From a virus: a DNA stretch of 20,756 nucleotides. A model generated the notes under the pieces. The model made no database searches. It saw only the letters and a program-made list of their open reading frames with translations, and was not told the origin of the DNA. The stretch lies in IMG/VR virus record IMGVR_UViG_3300031608_000064, positions 1 to 20,756 of that record. One strand, written 5' to 3'. Position 1 is the stretch's first letter. Each line of letters opens with the position of its first letter. The translations under genes and the position numbers were made by a program. Below are positions 1 through 8,084 of this stretch, piece after piece.

Positions 1-1
1 A

Positions 2-484
2 GATATACAGTTTGAAGATAACTTAACAGAAGCATTATCAAGCGGTACAGGATTAACAGAGTTCTTAAGTCAACAAGCACCTAACTTTCAACGTTTTGAA
101 GTACAGAACACAATGCAAGAACAACGCACTACAGACGCCGTAGAGAGCCTTGCAGACACTGTAGGTGCTGAAGTAGCATCTACTAACTTACAAGCACAAT
201 TAGACAATATTCAGCAAGGGGAACCTACTGAGGATGGTGGATACTCTGACCAAACGATTGCTGTAGCCTATATAGGTTATACTGCAGGATTCAGTGGTTA
301 CACTGACATGACATTGTATGGTGATGCTAAAAAATCACAATGGTATAATGACAAACAAATGCCAGACAGTAAGATAGATGACAACAAAATGGGATTCTAT
401 CGTATGGCTGGAAATACACAAGAAAAATTGTATAAGATGGTTCTTATGCAATATGGAATAGAACCAGATGACTCAGGAGAATAG
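2..484 (+). CDS. C-terminal part of an unrecognised phage protein (5' end outside window)
   Basis: The reading frame is open from the first complete codon at position 2, so the ATG at 113 is internal and the true start lies upstream of the window. The visible part is 160 residues, acidic and rich in Gln, Asn and Thr. The first half looks helical (TEFLSQQAPNFQRFEVQN, then an A/E/L/Q-rich run). The second half has an aromatic, Gly/Tyr-rich stretch (AYIGYTAGFSGYTDMTLYGD) and ends in acidic residues. No signal peptide, membrane segment or catalytic motif is visible. The TAG stop is followed after 2 nt by the ATG of the next gene, so it is probably co-transcribed with the two membrane-protein genes downstream. 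Virion-related by context only; function unknown. Confidence 0.75.
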   Translation, partial: DIQFEDNLTEALSSGTGLTEFLSQQAPNFQRFEVQNTMQEQRTTDAVESLADTVGAEVASTNLQAQLDNIQQGEPTEDGGYSDQTIAVAYIGYTAGFSGYTDMTLYGDAKKSQWYNDKQMPDSKIDDNKMGFYRMAGNTQEKLYKMVLMQYGIEPDDSGE

Positions 485-486
485 TA

Positions 487-891
487 ATGAGTGAAGAAAA
501 TATCAAAATAGAGGGCGGTGATGGTGTCGTTCAGAACTTAGATTTAGACAAATATACCGATCTACTTTTAAAATTAGATGAGGCTACTGACAAGATTAAA
601 GAAATGGAAGCCTTAACTAAAGATTTAAAAAAAGTTGCCATAGAAGTAAAACCAAAACAGAAATTTACTTTTAGCGGCCTATTTATGGACGACAATACAA
701 TCAATGAGAAAGCAATCATTGGTTTTGCATCGTTTGTAATGATGGTTGCTTTTGGTATTGTAGACTTAGTGACAGGATTAGCCGGTACAGAATTAGTTAT
801 ATCAGACTATATCTATACTTCTTTTGTTGTAGTGACACTAGGATCATTTGGTATTTCAGAAGCAGGCAAAGCATTTAGTAGTAAACAATAA
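487..891 (+). CDS. small membrane protein with two C-terminal TM helices, holin-like topology
   Basis: A 134-residue protein. Residues 15-55 form a charged heptad-like helix (coiled coil), residues 56-75 are a linker, and there are two hydrophobic segments at about 77-99 (IIGFASFVMMVAFGIVDLV) and 105-125, followed by a short basic tail ending SSKQ. There is no signal peptide and no catalytic motif. It starts 2 nt after the preceding stop and lies 11 nt before the next gene, so the three + strand genes form one unit. Two TM helices with a long cytoplasmic coiled coil would suit a holin-like or membrane-anchored structural protein, but I do not recognise the family. The gene calling is secure; the role is inference from topology. 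A separate, better-supported holin lies at 11549-11971. Confidence 0.8.
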   Translation: MSEENIKIEGGDGVVQNLDLDKYTDLLLKLDEATDKIKEMEALTKDLKKVAIEVKPKQKFTFSGLFMDDNTINEKAIIGFASFVMMVAFGIVDLVTGLAGTELVISDYIYTSFVVVTLGSFGISEAGKAFSSKQ

Positions 892-902
892 CGGAGATTA
901 AG

Positions 903-1334
903 ATGGCACAAGTAGAATACGAAGGAATAAAAATGAGTGGTAGCAAGTTACTTATTATCATTCCATTATTAGGAACATTGATAGGTGGTTTGTGGGGAGG
1001 TTTTGAAGTCTATAACAGATTGTTAGAAGCAGAATCAAAACTTGAAGCACTTGAACCTGAGTCAATACAACAAGAGATTACGAGATTAACAGAACTTACA
1101 GAAATTATTAAAGATAACTTAGCAGGAGACATCTTAGAAGCCTCAAGACTAGCACGTTCAGTCGAAGTTAGTTCAGCGGCAACTCAGCGAGAAGTTCGTA
1201 ATGATGTGTATGCTATAGAAAAAGAGATGAACAATAATTTCAAAGAGATTAACAAAGACATCCGTGAGATGAGAAAAGAATTAGAAGAAAGAATTCAAAC
1301 GATCTTAGAAAATCCTTTGAATGATGTTGAGTAA
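903..1334 (+). CDS. single-TM protein with long coiled coil
   Basis: A 143-residue protein. After a short polar N-terminus, residues 15-34 form one membrane segment (LLIIIPLLGTLIGGLWGGF). The rest, about residues 38-140, is a continuous charged helix with heptad character, rich in Glu, Lys, Arg and Leu. A GGAG ribosome site lies just upstream of the ATG. It is the third gene of the + strand unit and its TAA abuts the stop of the convergent - strand gene with no spacer. The layout (N-terminal anchor, long periplasmic or cytoplasmic rod) resembles inner-membrane spanin or phage membrane-tether proteins, but no lipobox protein or overlapping o-spanin frame is seen, so spanin is only a possibility. 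Confidence 0.8.
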   Translation: MAQVEYEGIKMSGSKLLIIIPLLGTLIGGLWGGFEVYNRLLEAESKLEALEPESIQQEITRLTELTEIIKDNLAGDILEASRLARSVEVSSAATQREVRNDVYAIEKEMNNNFKEINKDIREMRKELEERIQTILENPLNDVE

Positions 1335-2021
1335 TTAGTTAAGTTTTTTATTCTCTGCTGGCCAGCTATAAACGTAAGAGCCAGCAAAATCTTTTACTAA
1401 GCAGAATATTTGATCTTTATATTCATAGACACGAATGTCTGCTTCATATCCGGGGAGGATTCTATCGAATTTCATTTCATAGTCTCCTCTTCTTTCACCG
1501 TATGCATTAACCATACCAGCAACTGCATTTAGTTCTCGTTGCTCGTTTGGTCCTTGATCTCCTAGATTAGCAAGTACATTAATGTCTTCAATTGGAGTTG
1601 CTGTTAGAGATGCAAATACTTTCTGACCCATCATACGAATAGCATCGTCCATGTAGCCAGGTAAGTTTTCTACTGAATGAAATCTTGCAGTAACATCACC
1701 ATGTGTTCTTAAATCTTTTCTAATTTCTTGTGGTAGAGTGTTTGGCTCATCAAAGCCTTCGCCTTCGCCTTCATCTTCTTCATCATCAACAGGTATAAGA
1801 TCAGTCATTTGATCGTCAGTATATTGATGTATTAAATCTTTGTTTTGAGCAAGTTGTGCCATGCGATCATCCATGCCTGCAATCTGACTTGTATCTACAG
1901 TAGATAAGGCATCTGATGTATCATCTACTGATACAGCATCTCTGGATTTGATGTCTAAGGGAGGAATATTTCTTTTCTTAACTAAGTCATCTGCTTCAAT
2001 AACAAACTCTGTAAATCTCAT
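1335..2021 (-). CDS. phage protein with capsid-targeting-like N-terminus, probable internal head protein
   Basis: A 228-residue protein of unknown family. The first ten residues, MRFTEFVIEA, closely resemble the T4 internal-protein capsid-targeting peptide (MKTYQEFIAEA in IPI, IPII and IPIII), where the prohead protease gp21 cuts after the Glu. Here the equivalent cut would fall between E9 and A10. A long acidic, disordered stretch follows at about residues 25-95, including an E/D/G run (DDEEDEGEGEGFDE), then a more globular C-terminal half ending SWPAENKKLN. It lies 9 nt after the bL33 gene and ends flush against the convergent + strand gene. Being packaged in the head is an inference from the N-terminus; no enzymatic motif is seen. 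Confidence 0.75.
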   Translation of the reverse strand: MRFTEFVIEADDLVKKRNIPPLDIKSRDAVSVDDTSDALSTVDTSQIAGMDDRMAQLAQNKDLIHQYTDDQMTDLIPVDDEEDEGEGEGFDEPNTLPQEIRKDLRTHGDVTARFHSVENLPGYMDDAIRMMGQKVFASLTATPIEDINVLANLGDQGPNEQRELNAVAGMVNAYGERRGDYEMKFDRILPGYEADIRVYEYKDQIFCLVKDFAGSYVYSWPAENKKLN

Positions 2022-2030
2022 TGTATAACC

Positions 2031-2234
2031 TTACTTAGTGTGAGGGGGTAGTTTTGCTTCTATGAACCACTCATGTATTCTTTTAACTGGGTTGTACTTT
2101 TTAAATCTTAATTTAGTATTACTAATAGTCAAGTTTTTTGTTTTAATAGCAGTGTAATGATAAGTGTGAGAGTTTCTACTCTCGCTTTCTGGTATCATAT
2201 AAACTTTCGATTGTTTCTTTTTCTTATCTGCCAT
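2031..2234 (-). CDS. rpmG-like: phage-encoded homologue of bacterial ribosomal protein bL33
   Basis: A 67-residue protein; bL33 is usually 50-55 residues. After a Lys-rich start (MADKKKKQSKVYMIP) the rest follows the bL33 pattern: an H-x-Y-T strand followed by KTKN, a KLRFKKYNPVKR block matching E. coli KLELKKFDPVVR, an H two residues later, and a closing EAKLP matching EAKIK. It has no cysteines, so it corresponds to the zinc-free C-minus form of bL33. In the host, bL33 sits near the E site of the 50S subunit. I chose the ATG at 2234, which overlaps the end of the 996-residue gene by 11 nt. An in-frame upstream start at 2288 would add 18 residues that are only a frame-shadow of that gene. 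It lies among probable late virion genes. Confidence 0.82.
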   Translation of the reverse strand: MADKKKKQSKVYMIPESESRNSHTYHYTAIKTKNLTISNTKLRFKKYNPVKRIHEWFIEAKLPPHTK

Positions 2235-5214
2235 AGCCTTTATATTCTGTGCCAGCACCTTTGCCAGTGCTTTTACCTTTATATTCACTGCGGCCGCTTA
2301 AACGTAATATATCTTCTAACATATTATCGGGTTCATGTTTTTGATGTACAGACATTTCATCATCTGCATTTTTACTTTCTGCTCCAACTAAGTCTCCTAC
2401 TTTAGCAGGTTTTCCTTTAGTCGGTCCAGTGTTTCTCCACTGACCTGCTTTCCCTGTTTTGTAGTTTCCGGCAAATGTCATTCCGCCTGATTTAGTTTCA
2501 CCGATCTTTTCATTTAACTCATCCATGTATGTATCAAACTTGAGTGATAATTGATTTGAAGTAATATTACGTGCTTCTGGATCATCTTTAAATTCATCAT
2601 ACCATGTACTTTGAAATTGTGAAAATGACATCGGACTTTCTTCGCCACTTAGTGGGTGAACGTTTACATAGAATCCTTTCTTGCCTATTTTAATTGCTTC
2701 TTCTAAATTGTCTGGTTCATTTTGAGTCTTGTAGATTGCTTTCTTAACACCTGGATGCTCAGATAGTCCTGGCATAATGCCTTCAATTGCTTTGATGGCT
2801 CCTGCAAGATTTCCACCTTTGAATCTAGGATCGTTTAAGATGCCATATGCCATTTTGATTTCTTTGTCTATACCTTTTGCTGAGAAATCTGTATCGTCTA
2901 TTACTGCTTCATCTATGTCATTACTATAGTCATGGTCTATAATTTTTAAACTTGCTACACCTGGGAAGTAACTCATACCGTCATCAGTATAGATTCTTCC
3001 AGTTGAACTGGAATGTTCAGGTGCTTTGTATCCAGTGACAATCATTTCATCACCTCTAAAGTCTTGTGTTATTAAAGGTAAAACAACTTCTTGCCCGTCT
3101 TTAGTTACAAGTTTACCTTTTTTAGGCCTACTTGGCTTATCATCATCGTACTCATCACGCATGAATTCATTTACTTTTTGATTCTCAGCAAACATACCGG
3201 CTAATGCACCTGCAATGCCTACTCCTGCTCTACCTACTGTAACTTTGTCTTGCATACTTAGTGTGTCAGAATCATCCTGATTAGCAAGTCGATCTGCTTC
3301 TTTTCTTGCACCGTCTCTTGCATTCCTTGCAGAGTGAATACCACCATGTTTTTTCATATATGTTAATAGAAGTCTTGCTTCATAACCTATATCTCGTCTT
3401 CTAGCCCTATTAGGCTCGTTAGGTCCGCCTTGATTTTTTAAAGTCCTGATTCTATTCTTAATCAGTGTATCAATTTCGTCTTGGTCTCCGTCAGCATCCT
3501 GCTTAAAGATTTTTATTTGTCTTCTGACATTTTTTGCAATTTCGTCATTATTTAAAGAGTCTTCAGTTATGTCAAGTTCACCTTGAGTAGAAAACAATTC
3601 CCCTTGTTCAGGTTTATCTAATTTATTTTGTAAATCTTTTTCGTCAAATGCATCAAGTATATCATTATATCTATGTGCCATTAATGGATATGCTTCTGCG
3701 AAATCTTTTTCATCCATCTCTAGTGCATCAACAACCATCTGATTGAACTTGCCTTCGTTAATAGGATCATTGTCATTGTCTTTATAGTCTGCAATTGCTT
3801 CATCGTAAGACCACTCACCTTTATATTTTGCATCAAATTCTTCTCTGGACATGTCCATAGCATCGTGTATGATGTCTTTAACTCTGCCTTCATCTATTTT
3901 TTCTTTACCACAATCGCATTTAGAACAACTTGCATCACATGTACATTTGTCTTTTGGTCCGCATCCACATGCACAACCAGAATCTTCAGTTAAGTCTTTG
4001 TTACAGTTACAATGTGGACAGTCTGGTGAGCATCCACAGTCTTCTGCTTTTACATCTGCACCACAGCATTTGGCTGAGCAATGCGTATCTTTCTTTTCTT
4101 CTTCTGTGATTGATTTTCCTGATATGACACTTTGTGAATTCGATCCATTGTCACCCATCTGCGGTGTGATTTCTGGAAGTTTAATTGCTTCCTCAACTTG
4201 ATCCATCTCTGTAAGTTCTTTAGCCCATTGATCTAACTCATTGACTTCTTCAATCTCATTAATGATGCCACTGTTTAATCTGTTTAGAATAGGTAGAACA
4301 CTTTCGATTCTTGGATCGATTGTTCCTTGTGCAAACATTTCAGCAATGCTTGATGAATCACTATCGTCTTCCATTAACGGAGGAGTCCAAGACTCAAAGT
4401 AGTGATTGTATCCTCTATGACTTTGCATCTTCTGCAAAGATTCTTTTAATGACTTGTGATGATTAACACCTTCTGCTATAAGTTTTGCAACTGATTCATT
4501 GAATTCACCTCTACGAGTAGCACGGACAAAGCCTGCCATCTTAGTGTATTCTTCTACTAATGTAGTGATGTGTTTACCACGTTCATCATAAGGTGTACCA
4601 CCTTCTGCTACATGTCTTCCATATACTCTAGCAATGCCAGGCATTCTAGTTGGAACTGCAAATCTTTCACCTTCTGTATTTTCTACAAAGATTTTATGAA
4701 CGTTTCTCCAACGTTGCTCTCCTTCTCGGACTGCTCTATCGTGTTGTATAACAACTTTGACGTTAGGTATGTTATCATTGTATGATGTCTTTTGATTGAC
4801 AGCATGATAACCTTCATTCATTTTCTCTTTCATTTTGTAATAATCCCGTTGACGCATATCATCACCTAAACGATCACTGTCATGTAATCCGAAGTTTAGT
4901 TGCTTAGATAATGCCCATTGTTTTAAATGCTTTAGCAATCCTGTCCAAGAATCATCATAGTCTACTCCTTTAGTTTGTCCTGCAGGACTTCCTGATTGAG
5001 TATCATCGTAGTAGAGATTTAGTGATGATGTTTTGTCGATAGTCGCCCATGCTTTACCATAGTTTTTGCCATCTTTGACGAACTGAAACTCAAAGACATC
5101 TGCTGTCTCTGGATTTGTTCTTTCATTCTTTGAGTCTTTAGGTGAAGGTTTATACCCACGAGTCTTAAAGATATCGTAGAGTCTTTTATTAAAGGATTCC
5201 TGATCAATTGCCAT
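2224..5214 (-). CDS. 996-aa phage protein with Cys-rich insert, probable virion/structural protein
   Basis: The largest gene here, directly downstream of TerL (17-nt gap). I do not recognise a family. The N-terminal 100 residues look like a small globular domain (MAIDQESFNKRLYDIFKTRG, then KDGKNYGKAWATID). Residues about 377-437 hold 16 cysteines in CxC, CxxC and CC spacing, like a metal-binding (metallothionein- or zinc-type) segment. Two related 25-residue units follow at about 438-465 and 485-510: EGRVKDIIHDAMDM with EEFDAKY, and EGKFNQMVVDALEM with KDFAEAY. A short Gly/Ala-rich, moderately hydrophobic stretch follows (VGRAGVGIAGALAGMF). The C-terminus is Lys/Gly-rich (YKGKSTGKGAGTEYKGYGR). 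Much of the rest is charged and probably disordered. A late box ends 5 nt before the ATG. A structural or internal head role is inference from position and composition. Confidence 0.8.
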   Translation of the reverse strand: MAIDQESFNKRLYDIFKTRGYKPSPKDSKNERTNPETADVFEFQFVKDGKNYGKAWATIDKTSSLNLYYDDTQSGSPAGQTKGVDYDDSWTGLLKHLKQWALSKQLNFGLHDSDRLGDDMRQRDYYKMKEKMNEGYHAVNQKTSYNDNIPNVKVVIQHDRAVREGEQRWRNVHKIFVENTEGERFAVPTRMPGIARVYGRHVAEGGTPYDERGKHITTLVEEYTKMAGFVRATRRGEFNESVAKLIAEGVNHHKSLKESLQKMQSHRGYNHYFESWTPPLMEDDSDSSSIAEMFAQGTIDPRIESVLPILNRLNSGIINEIEEVNELDQWAKELTEMDQVEEAIKLPEITPQMGDNGSNSQSVISGKSITEEEKKDTHCSAKCCGADVKAEDCGCSPDCPHCNCNKDLTEDSGCACGCGPKDKCTCDASCSKCDCGKEKIDEGRVKDIIHDAMDMSREEFDAKYKGEWSYDEAIADYKDNDNDPINEGKFNQMVVDALEMDEKDFAEAYPLMAHRYNDILDAFDEKDLQNKLDKPEQGELFSTQGELDITEDSLNNDEIAKNVRRQIKIFKQDADGDQDEIDTLIKNRIRTLKNQGGPNEPNRARRRDIGYEARLLLTYMKKHGGIHSARNARDGARKEADRLANQDDSDTLSMQDKVTVGRAGVGIAGALAGMFAENQKVNEFMRDEYDDDKPSRPKKGKLVTKDGQEVVLPLITQDFRGDEMIVTGYKAPEHSSSTGRIYTDDGMSYFPGVASLKIIDHDYSNDIDEAVIDDTDFSAKGIDKEIKMAYGILNDPRFKGGNLAGAIKAIEGIMPGLSEHPGVKKAIYKTQNEPDNLEEAIKIGKKGFYVNVHPLSGEESPMSFSQFQSTWYDEFKDDPEARNITSNQLSLKFDTYMDELNEKIGETKSGGMTFAGNYKTGKAGQWRNTGPTKGKPAKVGDLVGAESKNADDEMSVHQKHEPDNMLEDILRLSGRSEYKGKSTGKGAGTEYKGYGR

Positions 5215-5219
5215 ACTAT

Positions 5220-5227
5220 TATTTATC
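5220..5227 (-). promoter_or_regulatory. late promoter box GATAAATA (996-aa gene)
   Basis: Five nt (ATAGT) separate it from the ATG at 5214. It lies in the 17-nt gap after TerL; predicted leaderless start. Confidence 0.55.
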
Positions 5228-5231
5228 TCTT

Positions 5232-6791
5232 TTAGTTAATCACAGCAAAGAAGGGCAAGGGTGCAACCATTTCGTCATGGTCACGCATATGCTCAGTTAA
5301 ATCACTGTGAAAGTCTGTAATGTCTTGTAATACACGGACTACAAGTAGTGTTGACATGACTAAATCGTCATTGTCACCTATCTTTGCGGCATAACTTCCA
5401 CCAGATGCTACGAATGTTTTTAATTCACTAATGAGTGCTTTGCTTTTTACATTCATTTTCTTACTTTCCATTAGTGTTTTGAATTTAGCACAAGCGGCCA
5501 GTTTTACTTTCTGTGTAGTATTGTATCCTCTACGTTTTTTGCCTCTTTCACTTATGAAGATACCTTGAATATTTGCTTCACCGTACTCTTTAAGAGATAT
5601 AAGAGCGGCTTCTCCGATAGAGTTGTTTTCAAGTGAGTAATAGACATTGTTTGGTTCACCTGTATGCTCTACGATGTATTGAATAATCTCTCCTAGCAAC
5701 TTAACCTGTCTAGGAATGTCTGTCTTGTTGTCTTTCCATTCACCTATCTGTGTTGTTGTGTTTGCTTCAAAGACTTGTATAGCGGCTGGATCTCCTCCAG
5801 TACCTAATGACGGATCTAATCCTAATACATAGATCATTCCTTTCTTGGGTTTTTGAAACCATCTCACTTGACCCATTCTGTCTACTGGATCTACTGATTC
5901 TAACATAATTAGAGTGTTCGGATTGATGAGTGTTTCATCAGCGATTAAGAATTCACAACCAATCTCACGTGCAAATCTGTCATCACCTAATTGGGCTTTG
6001 ATCTCTTCTGCCCACTTGTCATCACGTCCAGGCTGTTCGTTCCAGAATGATCTAAACGGTTTGAAACCATTAACACCTAGTTCTTGTTCTTCTCCTTGTG
6101 CATTGATGTTCTTATTTGCTTGTTTCCAAATCAATGCGAACTGATCCTCATCAGAGTTTGGAGTAGATGTGATGATTGCTTTACCACCAGTTGCTAGTGT
6201 TGGTGTAATAGAAGTCCAGAACTGCTCCGCAATCGTAGGTCTTACGAATGCAAACTCATCTAAGTATAGAAGTGTAATAGACATACCACGACCCGTGTTC
6301 TCTGTAGTCGTTGCTGAGACAATACGAGAGCCGTTCTCAAAGTCTAGTGATCCTTTGTTGTATGTAGTCACACCTGCTTTAATATGCGTAGGACATGCTT
6401 CATATGCATATCTAATACGTTGCATGATCTCTTGTGAGCCTGTGTATTTGTGAGCCGCAATAAGAATTGTAGCATCTGATCTAAACATAGCATACCACAA
6501 TAGATATCCTGCGGCTGATGTAGACTTACCTGACTGTCTAGGCATCAATGCGATAGAGTATCTATAGTTATGATACGTATTAATTAAACGTTCTTGGTAC
6601 TCATATGGATGATATTGAATACTACCCTGAGTCGGATGCTGTATATAAAAGAAGTTATCCATGAAGTACAAATACCCATTGTCAGGGTCACAGCACTTAA
6701 CAAAGTCATCAATCTCTTTTTGATTTTTGTAATGTGTTTTAGTATAAGGTGTTTTTACTAACTCGCCACCAGTTGTGTTTTGACTGCTCAT
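5232..6791 (-). CDS. terL: terminase large subunit (packaging ATPase and nuclease)
   Basis: A 519-residue motor protein that pumps DNA into the prohead and cuts the concatemer (T4 gp17 is about 610 residues, so this is a compact version). The N-terminal ATPase has Walker A at 83-91 (MPRQSGKST), Walker B at 174-179 (LLYLDE, with catalytic E179) and the coupling motif STPNS at 209-213. The C-terminal RNase H-fold nuclease supplies acidic residues at D326 (GLDPS), E388 (SLENN) and D475/D476 (GDNDDLV). All key residues are present, so it should be functional. A box ACTAAATA ends 5 nt before the ATG, without a good Shine-Dalgarno sequence, which suggests its own late, possibly leaderless, transcript. 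No small terminase subunit is recognisable in this window. Confidence 0.96.
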   Translation of the reverse strand: MSSQNTTGGELVKTPYTKTHYKNQKEIDDFVKCCDPDNGYLYFMDNFFYIQHPTQGSIQYHPYEYQERLINTYHNYRYSIALMPRQSGKSTSAAGYLLWYAMFRSDATILIAAHKYTGSQEIMQRIRYAYEACPTHIKAGVTTYNKGSLDFENGSRIVSATTTENTGRGMSITLLYLDEFAFVRPTIAEQFWTSITPTLATGGKAIITSTPNSDEDQFALIWKQANKNINAQGEEQELGVNGFKPFRSFWNEQPGRDDKWAEEIKAQLGDDRFAREIGCEFLIADETLINPNTLIMLESVDPVDRMGQVRWFQKPKKGMIYVLGLDPSLGTGGDPAAIQVFEANTTTQIGEWKDNKTDIPRQVKLLGEIIQYIVEHTGEPNNVYYSLENNSIGEAALISLKEYGEANIQGIFISERGKKRRGYNTTQKVKLAACAKFKTLMESKKMNVKSKALISELKTFVASGGSYAAKIGDNDDLVMSTLLVVRVLQDITDFHSDLTEHMRDHDEMVAPLPFFAVIN

Positions 6792-6796
6792 ATTAG

Positions 6797-6804
6797 TATT
6801 TAGT
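6797..6804 (-). promoter_or_regulatory. late-type box ACTAAATA (TerL)
   Basis: Five nt (CTAAT) separate it from the TerL ATG at 6791. No Shine-Dalgarno sequence at normal distance; predicted leaderless start. Confidence 0.5.
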
Positions 6805-6815
6805 GTACCTTGGAA

Positions 6816-8084
6816 TCAATTTTCAAAAAAGAATTTACTTTCACCGAACGCAGGCTTAAGATCATCTAACCAACAAGCATCTTCATTGTACTCTGCAAAG
6901 AATGTTTGATATGAATACTCTGGGTTTCTGCATTGCAACATACGTAATATAAAGACTTTTTCTCCTTTAATCTCAGTTATGCCTTGTATCTCTACTTTGC
7001 CCGGGGTACAACTCATAGAGGGGCCTCTGACCGTCCTAGAGAGCCCTGAGACTTGTTTTATAGCATCATTGTATATCTCATAAGCCTTATATAAAGGTAA
7101 TTCAAAGTATTTTTTTGCACCTGTATCTCTTTCAATAAACATGTAGTAAGGTACAATCCCTAAACGCACTTGTTCTGCCCACATCTTGGCCCAGACATTA
7201 GGATCATCATTGATATGTTTTACTAAAGGAGACTGACTTCGTAATACTGCACCTGTGTCACGTAATCTACGTATTGCTTCTTTTGCAATTGGTGTTTGCA
7301 TTTCTTGCCAGTGATTGATGTGAGTCATTATTGCTACATGTTTTCCTTTACGTACTAACCTAGTCAATAATTCTAGTAAAGCATATGAATCTGTATCTGT
7401 AAAGAAACGTTGTGGCCAGAATGACAATACTTTTGTACCTATGCGTATATTCTGTATATGATCGAACTCTGGTTCTAGTAATGGTAGAAGATATTCTGCA
7501 AGATGATGTGATCTCATAATCATTGGATCACCACCTGTTACTAATAAATCAGTAACTTCTTTATGTTCTTTAAGATAGTTTAAAAGATGTGTAGATTCAC
7601 TACTAGAAAACTTTAAATCATTGTCACCAATGAATTGTGGCCAACGAAAACAGAATGTGCAGTAACTATGACATGTCTGGCCTCTTGCTGGAAAGAATAA
7701 TACTGTCTCTCTATATTTGTGTTGTATACCTTCTAATGGTTTGTCATTTAATGTAGGTACATTTAATGTTTGTTGTCCTGCAGGATGCGGGTTTAAACTT
7801 TGTCTAATCTGATTGACTAATTCTTTTGTATCTTTTTCAGCAAGAACAAGTTCTTTTAATTTGTCATAGTCTTGTTCATCTAACATGCCCGGCTGTGGGA
7901 ATACTAATTGAAAGATAGGATCATTCGGTATGTTATCCCAATTAATTAATTCATCAAGCACATATTGATTGACTTTGAATGGTAATACTTGTGCTACTAC
8001 TTTAATTGCTAATTGCTGGTCTTCTGTTAGCAGGTGAATCTGTGGAATCGTGTGCAAATTATTTGCACCATACACCTTAAACAT
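6816..8084 (-). CDS. KamA-like radical SAM protein (lysine/amino acid 2,3-aminomutase family)
   Basis: A 422-residue protein. The radical SAM cluster motif is C138-x3-C142-x2-C145 (CHSYCTFC) and is followed by R147, at the place of the LAM arginine that binds the substrate carboxylate. GGDP (184-187) is the SAM-binding glycine motif. K363 in TPGKVEI aligns by eye with the PLP lysine K337 of clostridial lysine 2,3-aminomutase. The family moves an alpha-amino group to the beta carbon using SAM, a 4Fe-4S cluster and PLP. The two aspartates that hold the lysine side-chain amine in LAM (D293, D330) appear to be R319 and S356 here, so the substrate is probably not lysine. The ATG overlaps the preceding stop (TAATG). 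It is the last gene of the methyltransferase cassette, just upstream of TerL. Confidence 0.88.
   Translation of the reverse strand: MFKVYGANNLHTIPQIHLLTEDQQLAIKVVAQVLPFKVNQYVLDELINWDNIPNDPIFQLVFPQPGMLDEQDYDKLKELVLAEKDTKELVNQIRQSLNPHPAGQQTLNVPTLNDKPLEGIQHKYRETVLFFPARGQTCHSYCTFCFRWPQFIGDNDLKFSSSESTHLLNYLKEHKEVTDLLVTGGDPMIMRSHHLAEYLLPLLEPEFDHIQNIRIGTKVLSFWPQRFFTDTDSYALLELLTRLVRKGKHVAIMTHINHWQEMQTPIAKEAIRRLRDTGAVLRSQSPLVKHINDDPNVWAKMWAEQVRLGIVPYYMFIERDTGAKKYFELPLYKAYEIYNDAIKQVSGLSRTVRGPSMSCTPGKVEIQGITEIKGEKVFILRMLQCRNPEYSYQTFFAEYNEDACWLDDLKPAFGESKFFFEN

Noticed and set aside
113-115. ATG as start of the first + strand gene
   Set aside because: The frame is open from the window start and continues without a stop, so this Met is internal.
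1356-1386. 7-bp inverted repeat (TGCTGGC/GCCAGCA) near the convergent gene ends
   Set aside because: It lies in the coding end of the 228-aa gene, has a 17-nt loop and no U-tract on either strand.
2235-2288. N-terminal extension of the bL33 frame (start at 2288)
   Set aside because: It lies wholly inside the coding region of the 996-aa gene and has no counterpart in bL33.
3851-4201. 116-residue + strand ORF in the middle of the 996-aa gene
   Set aside because: It is the antisense of the Cys-rich segment; no ribosome site and composition is a mirror of that gene.
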